Assembly: GCA_947467375.1 (NCBI GenBank)
Contig: CANIHL010000003.1
Coordinates: 1-64,000, forward strand
DNA length: 64,000 nt
Direction: 5' to 3'
DNA from: Acidimicrobiaceae bacterium
GTDB lineage: Bacteria; Actinomycetota; Acidimicrobiia; Acidimicrobiales; Ilumatobacteraceae
Part shown: positions 57,270 to 64,000 of the stretch, piece after piece
How the letters are laid out: each line of letters opens with the position of its first letter
Numbering within the stretch: position 1 is the stretch's first letter
Translations under genes and position numbers: made by a program
The notes under the pieces: model-generated
Seen by the model: the letters and a program-made list of their open reading frames with translations, nothing else
What the model was told of the DNA's origin: nothing
Database searches by the model: none

Positions 57270-58454
57270 TTATTTGTAAGGCGAAATAATCACGGAGCCG
57301 TTATGGCCACCGAAACCGAAGTTGTTCGAAATAGTAGGGCCTGGTTCCCAAGGGCGTGCCGACTCGGTGACGACATCGATATTCATGTCTTCGCTGATTG
57401 ATTGAGTTCCGGCAGTTGGTGGAATCAACTTCTTTTCCATGCTGAGCAGCACAGCTGCAGCTTCAAGGGCGCCTGCTGCACCTAGCGGGTGACCAGTTAC
57501 GCCTTTGATTGACACGACCGGAACCGTGCCCTTGCCGAATACCGTTTCAATGGCTTGGGCTTCGGCTGCGTCGTTTAACGGAGTGCTCGTGCCATGGGCG
57601 TTGATCTGTTTGATGTCACTTGGTTGTAGGCCAGCGTCTTCAAGGGCCAACTGCATGCAACGAGAAGCGCCTACACCGCCAGGCGATGGTGCAGTGATGT
57701 GGTGAGCGTCAGCATTGCTAGCAGCTCCAACAATTTCGGCAATGATGGTCGCTCCACGAGCGATAGCCAAGTCCATGCGCTCGAGCACGAACACGGCGGA
57801 ACCTTCGCCCATGATGAAACCATCGCGCGTTGCATCGAATGGTTTGCTGACCAGCGTGCTGGACAATGCAGTCATATTGCTAAAACCCGCGAGGGCAGTA
57901 ATGGTGGCCGCACTTTCGGCGCCGCCCGTTACAACCGCATCGCAACGACCCCACGCAATGAGTCGTGCTGCATTGCCAATTGCGTGTGTGGCAGCAGCGC
58001 ACGCCGTGCAAATGGTTTCGGCAGGACCTTGAAATCCGTAGCGCATGGAAATTGCTGCGCCTGATGCGTTCGACATCATCATGGGAACAAGGAATGGAGA
58101 AACGCGACGCTCGCCCTTTTCAACTCGCGTGATCACATTTTCTTCGAGTGTTCGCAGACCGCCAATACCCGTTCCGAAGATCGTTCCGATACGTGTGTGG
58201 TCGTAAGGCAATTCGCCAGATTGGGCGAGTGCTTCACCTGCTGCTGCTAACGCAAACTGTTCGCAACGGTCCGACCGGCGTGCATCTTTTGGATTGTCGA
58301 AATAGGGAAGTGGATCCCAGTTTTCAATCTCAATCGATTTAGCTCCAGTGAACCCTGGACCAAGCAGTCCTGCCCAAAAGGCTTCTTTGCCGATGCCGCA
58401 TGGTGCAACCACTCCGTAACCGGTAATGGCTATGCGATGTCCAGCTCCTTGCAT
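57270..58454 (-). CDS. fabF: Beta-ketoacyl-ACP synthase II
   Basis: TICTACAAATHAIG; INAHGTSTPLNDAAE; SIKGVTGHPLGAAGALEA; NNFGFGGHN. Confidence 0.96.
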   Translation of the reverse strand: MQGAGHRIAITGYGVVAPCGIGKEAFWAGLLGPGFTGAKSIEIENWDPLPYFDNPKDARRSDRCEQFALAAAGEALAQSGELPYDHTRIGTIFGTGIGGLRTLEENVITRVEKGERRVSPFLVPMMMSNASGAAISMRYGFQGPAETICTACAAATHAIGNAARLIAWGRCDAVVTGGAESAATITALAGFSNMTALSSTLVSKPFDATRDGFIMGEGSAVFVLERMDLAIARGATIIAEIVGAASNADAHHITAPSPGGVGASRCMQLALEDAGLQPSDIKQINAHGTSTPLNDAAEAQAIETVFGKGTVPVVSIKGVTGHPLGAAGALEAAAVLLSMEKKLIPPTAGTQSISEDMNIDVVTESARPWEPGPTISNNFGFGGHNGSVIISPYK

Positions 58455-58475
58455 GCGCTGCGAGGCTGCCGAGAC

Positions 58476-58715
58476 TTACTTGACTTTTGAAGTGACGAGC
58501 GCGAAGGCTTTGCCGACAGTGTCGACGCCTTCAAGATCGGACTCAGGTACTTCGATACCGAATTCTTCTTCAAGTGCCATGACCAACTCGACGAGGTCGA
58601 GGCTGTCTGCATCAAGGTCATCGCCGAAACTTGCTTCTGGAGTGATCTTCGAAGCGTCAACTGACAACACGTCTACTGCACACTTGGTGAAACGTACAAA
58701 CAATTCCTGGCTCAT
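58476..58715 (-). CDS. acpP: Acyl carrier protein
   Basis: FGDDLDADSLDLVELVMALEEEFGIEVPE (DSL phosphopantetheine site). Confidence 0.96.
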   Translation of the reverse strand: MSQELFVRFTKCAVDVLSVDASKITPEASFGDDLDADSLDLVELVMALEEEFGIEVPESDLEGVDTVGKAFALVTSKVK

Positions 58716-58774
58716 GATTTTCTCCTTGGTTTTCGTTGCGCAAACAGAGTACTACGCGGACAATGGGAAAGGGC

Positions 58775-59497
58775 TTAATGTCCCATGCCGAGGCCACCAT
58801 CAACAGGGATTACGGCGCCTGTGATGTAAGCGGCTGCTGGACTTGCAAGAAATGTCACAACGCCTGCGATTTCGTCAACCGTTCCGGTGCGTCCGAGTGG
58901 AACGGCAGATGTGAGTTCTTCAAGGCGTTTCTCGCCAAGAGCCGCAGTCATGTCTGTGTCGATTGGCCCAGGTGCAACCACATTGACGGTGATTGAGCGG
59001 GATCCCAATTCGCGTGCCAGTGATCGCGCGAGGCCAACTAGTCCAGCCTTGCTTGCTGAGTAGTTCGCCTGTCCTGCCGAACCGAGCAACGCAACAACGC
59101 TTGACATCAAAATAATGCGACCCGAACGTGCACGAAGCATTCCCTGAGTTGCGCGTTTGCACACTCGATAGGCAGCAGTGAGGTTTGCGTCGATCACGGA
59201 TGCAAAATCATCTTCGCCCATGCGCAGAAGTAGTCCGTCTCGTGTTATGCCGGCGTTTGATACGAGCACTTGAACAGGTCCAAACTTCTCTTCGATCGCC
59301 TTGAATGCGTTATCGACATCGTCGTTATTCGTCACGTCGCATTTCACTGCAAAGAAATCATCTGGTGGTGGCGAAGAGTTGTAGGTGACTGCAACATGGT
59401 CTCCAAGTGCGGCGAAATGACGCGCGCAAGCGAGACCGATTCCACGTGAACCGCCGGTTACTAACACCACACGTGGTGACGCAGAGGCGTTACTCAT
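58775..59497 (-). CDS. fabG: 3-oxoacyl-ACP reductase
   Basis: VTGGSRGIGLACARHF; NAGITRDGLLLRM; YSASKAGLVGLARSLARELGSRSITVNVVAPGPIDTDM. Confidence 0.95.
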   Translation of the reverse strand: MSNASASPRVVLVTGGSRGIGLACARHFAALGDHVAVTYNSSPPPDDFFAVKCDVTNNDDVDNAFKAIEEKFGPVQVLVSNAGITRDGLLLRMGEDDFASVIDANLTAAYRVCKRATQGMLRARSGRIILMSSVVALLGSAGQANYSASKAGLVGLARSLARELGSRSITVNVVAPGPIDTDMTAALGEKRLEELTSAVPLGRTGTVDEIAGVVTFLASPAAAYITGAVIPVDGGLGMGH

Positions 59498-60471
59498 ACT
59501 CGAAGTCCCTTTCCGTTCCAGCGCAACACTGCACTTGCGGCTGTCATTCCCGCACCGAAACCGACAACTAACACCAAATCGCCTTCGCGCAAGTTACGCC
59601 CACTCATGGCCCCACCGTTTGCGGCATCGAACAATGCAAGAGGGATGCTTGCAGAAGAGGTGTTTCCTGTTTCATGCAAAACCGTGCTCGTGCGATCCAT
59701 TGGAATGCCAAGCCTGTCGCAGGCCGCGCTAATGATTCGCGTGTTGGCTTGGTGGGGAACGATGAGTGCGATGTCGTCTGCAGTCACTCCGGCAATGTGC
59801 ATGGACTTTTGTGCTGAATCCACCATGATGCGAACTGCGCGACGAAATACCTCTTTGCCGTCCATGTGAATGTTGCCGCCGATTTCGGCGTACAACAAAT
59901 CTTCGGCAGATCCATCTGCGTCTAAATCCCAACCGAGCAATTCGCTTGGGCCTGTTGTTGCTTCAATGACTGCAGCGCCAGAACCATCCGCGAACAAAAT
60001 TGCGGTATTGCGATCGGTCCAGTCGGTAATGCGCGACAGTGTGTCGGTGCCAATGAGAAGAACCTTTTTGGATCCCATTGCGATAAGTCCGTGTGCAACG
60101 ACAAGGCCATATACGAAACCGGAGCAAGCTGCATTGATGTCAAAAGCTCCGCATGTCAAACCAAGTGAATTTTGCACTGTTGCAGAAGTTGCTGGAACCT
60201 GACGGTCAGGGGTTGTGGTGGACAGCACCAAGGCATCGATCTGATCGGCAGAAACTCCAGCCATTTCCAGTGCGATTCGTCCGCTTTCTACGGAAAGTTC
60301 AGCGGTACTGCCGCCAATGTGTCGGCGATGGATACCGGTGCGTTCGCGAATCCACTCATCTGATGTATCCATGGTCTTGGACAGGTCATCGTTGGTCACC
60401 ACTTTTGATGGGAGAGCGGTTCCCCAACCGGTGATAACGCCGCCAATGGCGTGAGTAGGAATTGTTGGCAT
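59494..60471 (-). CDS. fabH: Beta-ketoacyl-ACP synthase III
   Basis: DEWIRERTGIHRRH; FDINAACSGFVYGL; IVPHQANTRI; ETGNTSSASIPLAL. Confidence 0.96.
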   Translation of the reverse strand: MPTIPTHAIGGVITGWGTALPSKVVTNDDLSKTMDTSDEWIRERTGIHRRHIGGSTAELSVESGRIALEMAGVSADQIDALVLSTTTPDRQVPATSATVQNSLGLTCGAFDINAACSGFVYGLVVAHGLIAMGSKKVLLIGTDTLSRITDWTDRNTAILFADGSGAAVIEATTGPSELLGWDLDADGSAEDLLYAEIGGNIHMDGKEVFRRAVRIMVDSAQKSMHIAGVTADDIALIVPHQANTRIISAACDRLGIPMDRTSTVLHETGNTSSASIPLALFDAANGGAMSGRNLREGDLVLVVGFGAGMTAASAVLRWNGKGLRV

Positions 60472-60482
60472 GCGAAAGAACC

Positions 60483-61670
60483 TTAGTGAGTTCGCAGCCA
60501 CGCGATTGGTTGATGTGCGGTGACGCGTTCGCCGTCTACTGCGATGAAGTTTTGCAACATTCCCGCAAATGGAGAACGCACCTCTGACTCGCCGACGTGA
60601 CCGATAATTTGCCCAACTTCAATATGTGTTTTGTTCGCAATGGATTGGTCTTTCTGAAAAAGACCAGCAACTGGTGAAACCACCATGCGCTCTACGGCGA
60701 AGAGATGTTCGCCTTCATGAACAGATCCGGGTGGAAGAGTTGCAGTTGGTTGAAGGGCATCGATCCATTCGATCAATTTGTCAAGGTCGTCTGGAGTCGC
60801 AACGCTGATCGATTTCGATCCTTCAATCGTTCGCTTCGCCATACCGGTGAGCACGCCACCAGGTCCAAGTTCGATGAATCCAACTACGCCTGCCTCGGCC
60901 ATGGTGAGCAGACAATGCTTCCAGCGCACTGGGGATGAAAGTTGAGCGGACAACAGAGTTGACCACTCTTCACCATTGTCATGAGCGCGCGCGTCAACGT
61001 TGCTCACAACTGGAACATCGATGTTGCGTGGCTTAGCCAATGCAATTGCTTCTCGCAGACGTTCACGGGCACTTGTCATGTACGGCGTGTGGAATGCACC
61101 AGAAACCGGAAGCGCCATCACACGTTTTGCTCCGAGTGTTTTCGCCTGCTCGCTTGCCTTTGCCACGCCTTCAACAGATCCGGCAATAACTATCTGACCA
61201 GGAGCATTGAAGTTGGCAACCCACACATCGCTGTCTGCAAGACGGCATGCAGTTTCAACTTCGTCATCGTCAAGTCCGAGAACAGCAGCCATCGTTCCAG
61301 GCGACTCAATTCCCGCATCATGCATTGCGTCTGCTCGGGCTACGACTAAGCGGATGCCTTCGTCGAAGCCAAGTGCTCCCGTTGCCGCAAGCGCCGTGTA
61401 CTCGCCAAGACTGTGTCCTGCGCAGAAACTTGGTTCGATGCCGAGTCGCTCTACGGCATCGAGCACCATGAGCGAAGAAACAAACGTGGTGAGCTGTGCG
61501 TTACGCGTGTCCTTCAATTCCTCAGCGTCAGCCTCCAGCAGGAGGCGACCCACGTCACGGCCAGAAATATCGGATGCCTCAGTAACGAGCTCCCAACTGT
61601 CATGGCCAACCCAGGGTTGGCCCATACCAGGGCGCTGTGAACCCTGACCTGGAAAGGTGAACGCAAGCAT
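60483..61670 (-). CDS. fabD: ACP S-malonyltransferase (FabD) with C-terminal lipoyl/biotinyl-like domain
   Basis: FTFPGQGSQRPGMG; GHSLGEYTALAA; C-terminal VSPVAGLFQKDQSIANKTHIEVGQIIGHVGESEVRSPFAGMLQNFIAVDGERVTAHQPIAWL. Confidence 0.9.
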   Translation of the reverse strand: MLAFTFPGQGSQRPGMGQPWVGHDSWELVTEASDISGRDVGRLLLEADAEELKDTRNAQLTTFVSSLMVLDAVERLGIEPSFCAGHSLGEYTALAATGALGFDEGIRLVVARADAMHDAGIESPGTMAAVLGLDDDEVETACRLADSDVWVANFNAPGQIVIAGSVEGVAKASEQAKTLGAKRVMALPVSGAFHTPYMTSARERLREAIALAKPRNIDVPVVSNVDARAHDNGEEWSTLLSAQLSSPVRWKHCLLTMAEAGVVGFIELGPGGVLTGMAKRTIEGSKSISVATPDDLDKLIEWIDALQPTATLPPGSVHEGEHLFAVERMVVSPVAGLFQKDQSIANKTHIEVGQIIGHVGESEVRSPFAGMLQNFIAVDGERVTAHQPIAWLRTH

Positions 61671-61728
61671 GTCGGGGACAAGCGTAGAACTTCCAAGGGG
61701 TCGGTACGCTGTTTCCCACTTCACTCAA

Positions 61729-61814
61729 GCCCGAGTGGCGGAATGGCAGACGCGACGGACTCAAAATCCGTTATTCGAAAGGGTGTGTGGGTTCAACTCC
61801 CACCTCGGGCACCA
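61729..61814 (+). tRNA. tRNA-Leu (anticodon CAA), CCA encoded
   Basis: GCCCGAG acceptor pairs with CTCGGGC; anticodon arm acgga-ctCAAaa-tccgt; long variable arm; T-arm gtgggTTCAACtcccac; ends ACCA. Confidence 0.95.
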
Positions 61815-61816
61815 AC

Positions 61817-62143
61817 ATGGACACTCCTACACTCGCTGATGTGAACATTCGCGGAGTTGCCCAAAGACTCATCGAAAAGCGGCTTCGCCGAAATTCTGAG
61901 AACTTGAAGCAACTACAGATTGAACTGACGTTGCTCGACGAGCAACTCGCTGCCTTGAGCGATGATGCAAGCGAAAAGGAAATGCGCAGCTTGGTGTCGG
62001 AAACGCCTCTTGCTCTGCACGAATTTCGAGATGCGCAAAAACATGTAGATGCCTTGCAAGAGCAACGACATCATCTGGTGCAAGCAATAGCTATACAGAA
62101 GCAAAGTCAAGATGACCTGTTGGACAAATTGGGAGACAGGTAA
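61817..62143 (+). CDS. Small coiled-coil-like protein of unknown function
   Basis: Heptad-rich ENLKQLQIELTLLDEQLAAL...AQKHVDALQEQRHHLVQAI; its stop overlaps the next ATG. Confidence 0.6.
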   Translation: MDTPTLADVNIRGVAQRLIEKRLRRNSENLKQLQIELTLLDEQLAALSDDASEKEMRSLVSETPLALHEFRDAQKHVDALQEQRHHLVQAIAIQKQSQDDLLDKLGDR

Positions 62144-62730
62144 TGACTAACCCAATTCGAATTGTCGTCGCTGAAGATGAAGCCATTATTCGTTTAGATC
62201 TTGTAGAGACGTTGCAAGAAGAGGGCTACCTGGTTGTCGCAGACACGGGACGTGGAGACACAGCAATTGAGTTAGTTCGTGAACACAAACCTGATGTCGC
62301 AATTTTTGATATCAAAATGCCAGGACTTGATGGTCTTGCTGCAGCTCGCGTGGTTTCTGATGAAAAGATTTGTCCTGTAGTGATGCTGACAGCATTTAGC
62401 CAGCGCGAAGTTATTGAGCAAGCACGCGATGCTGGGGCATTGGCCTATCTGGTCAAGCCGTTCCAGAAAACTGATTTGGTTCCTGCCATCGAACTAGCAA
62501 TCGGACGGTTTACCGAAATGAAGTTGCTCAGCGGTGAACGCGATGCGCTCGATGAGCAACTGCAACTTCGCAAAGTGCTGGACCGCGCAAAGGGAGTGCT
62601 CATCGATTCGTTCTCCATGACTGAGCAGGCAGCCTTTGATTTCATTCAAAAAGGAGCCATGTCAACGCGCTCCAGAATGAAAGATGTCGCTCAACGAGTG
62701 ATTGACGGCGATCTCACACCCAATTCGTGA
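62143..62730 (+). CDS. Response regulator with ANTAR RNA-binding domain (PdtaR-like)
   Basis: VVAEDEAIIRLDLVETLQEEGY...VAIFDIKMPGLDG; ANTAR KVLDRAKGVLIDSFSMTEQAAFDFIQKGAMSTRSRMKDVAQRVI. Confidence 0.94.
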   Translation: MTNPIRIVVAEDEAIIRLDLVETLQEEGYLVVADTGRGDTAIELVREHKPDVAIFDIKMPGLDGLAAARVVSDEKICPVVMLTAFSQREVIEQARDAGALAYLVKPFQKTDLVPAIELAIGRFTEMKLLSGERDALDEQLQLRKVLDRAKGVLIDSFSMTEQAAFDFIQKGAMSTRSRMKDVAQRVIDGDLTPNS

Positions 62731-62743
62731 TATTCATAACGCT

Positions 62744-64000
62744 ATGAAATTGATGGCGCTCGATGGCAACTCGTTGGCATATCGCGCGTTCTTCGCCTTG
62801 CCAACGGACATGGCTACGGCAAGTGGCCAAGTAACGAATTCGGTGTACGGCTTCTGCACCATGTTGAACACCTTGGTGAAGGACCATAAACCAGACGGCG
62901 TCATCGTGGTGTTCGATAGGCGAGAGAAGACGTTCAGGCATGAGGCTGTGCCGGAATATAAGGCGCAACGTGAGCAGCAGCCAGACATTTTGTATCAGCA
63001 GCTCGACATCATCAAAGAACTACTGGTGTCGTTCGGAATTCCTGTCATCGACGCAGCTGGCTTTGAAGGCGACGATCTGATTGCAACCATCGCTACCAAG
63101 GCGGAAGAGCAAGGCGCGGAGTTGATTGTGGTTACGGGAGATCGAGACAGTTATCAACTGGTGAAAGACCCACTCATTCGTGTTCTGTATAACAAGCGAG
63201 GTGTCAGCGACTATGCGTTGTATGACGAGGCGGGAATTTTTGAACGCACAGGCGTGACCCCAAGTCAGTATCCCGACTATGCAGCATTACGTGGCGATCC
63301 AAGTGACAACTTGGAAGGTGTGCCCGGAGTTGGAGAGAAGACTGCGGCAAAGCTCATCAATCAATACGGATCACTCGATTCAATATTCGATGCTGCAGAT
63401 GCGCAAACGCCGAAGTTGAAGGAATCGCTACATGCAAGTCGTGAGCGAGTAACGCGAAATGCGAAAATCATGATTCTGAGGCGCGATGCACCTCTCGGAA
63501 TCAATGTGTTGGAGTCTGCGCCAAAACCAAACGTTGCAGCGTTGCAGAAATGGTTTGAGACGTTGGAATTCAAATCGATGCTTACCCGAACCAAGGACGC
63601 ATTCTCGCGATTCATTTCGGAAGGGCCTGAGCAAGCAATTGATCAGCTGGTTGAACAAACCTCTGCTGCTATCGAAGTTGCGACAACGTTTGCGAAGAAC
63701 TCGGCTGAAGCGATTTCTGCGCTGGATACTGCCGATGGCGACTACGGCATTGTTCTTGCTGCTGGTTGGCTGAATGAAGACCAGCGTGCACTTGATGGCA
63801 TTGCCGTAGTGGTTGACCAAATTCAAAATGAAGTTATGTGGATTCCAGCGCTCATTGCCGAGGATAAAGCCGTGCTGACCCGATTCTCCAAGACTGCTTG
63901 TATTTCGGGTCACCATGTAAAGCCAATGTTGCGTTGGTTTCTGGATCGCAATGTCGACATTCCAAAGATTGGCTTTGACACAGCGATTGCCGCCTACTTG
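62744..64000 (+). CDS. polA: DNA polymerase I (5' part; truncated by window end)
   Basis: ATG 62744: MKLMALDGNSLAYRAFFALP...FEGDDLIATIA...VTGDRDSYQLV...LRGDPSDNLEGVPGVGEKTAAKLI; open to base 64000. Confidence 0.95.
   Translation, partial: MKLMALDGNSLAYRAFFALPTDMATASGQVTNSVYGFCTMLNTLVKDHKPDGVIVVFDRREKTFRHEAVPEYKAQREQQPDILYQQLDIIKELLVSFGIPVIDAAGFEGDDLIATIATKAEEQGAELIVVTGDRDSYQLVKDPLIRVLYNKRGVSDYALYDEAGIFERTGVTPSQYPDYAALRGDPSDNLEGVPGVGEKTAAKLINQYGSLDSIFDAADAQTPKLKESLHASRERVTRNAKIMILRRDAPLGINVLESAPKPNVAALQKWFETLEFKSMLTRTKDAFSRFISEGPEQAIDQLVEQTSAAIEVATTFAKNSAEAISALDTADGDYGIVLAAGWLNEDQRALDGIAVVVDQIQNEVMWIPALIAEDKAVLTRFSKTACISGHHVKPMLRWFLDRNVDIPKIGFDTAIAAYL

Noticed and set aside
61787-61816. ORF start inside the tRNA-Leu gene
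   Set aside because: The tRNA extends to 61814; ATG 61817 immediately after it is the plausible start.
1-64000. Prophage, transposon, toxin-antitoxin or restriction/CRISPR defence systems
   Set aside because: No integrase, transposase, phage structural, nuclease-defence or TA-type protein was recognised in any listed ORF.

Overview
The window is about 64 kb of a moderate-GC actinobacterial chromosome. Gene content (F420/LLM oxidoreductases, menaquinone genes, FAS genes, ANTAR regulator) suggests an Acidimicrobiia-like lineage; that placement is inference. Positions 1-13.6 kb are accessory-like: secreted proteins and lipoproteins with Thr-rich linkers, a P450, and a degenerate intergenic repeat family. 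From about 14 kb onward the window is compact housekeeping DNA: a heterodimeric ABC exporter, trhO, acyl-CoA metabolism, a GGDEF/EAL protein, phoH-ybeY-CBS, a men cluster (E, A, H-like, D, F, G), era, a GerMN/histidine kinase/response regulator locus, a DinG-like helicase, uppS, recO, glyS, trpCFBA, bcp, FAS genes (fabZ, F, acpP, G, H, D), tRNA-Leu(CAA), an ANTAR regulator and the start of polA. The most interesting observation is at 49.3-50.6 kb. A catalytic-looking UppS lacks the usual C-terminal AYxE and RRFGG motifs. A divergently transcribed, apparently non-catalytic cis-prenyltransferase paralogue carries exactly those motifs. This pattern resembles the eukaryotic DHDDS/NgBR (Rer2/Nus1) heteromeric cis-prenyltransferase. 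Other leads are a four-copy Fn3-like domain in two lipoproteins, a papain-like domain in one of them, two genes with no ATG/GTG/TTG start at the homology-supported position, and a lipoyl-like domain fused to FabD. All calls come from reading the sequence and ORF translations. No database searches were run.
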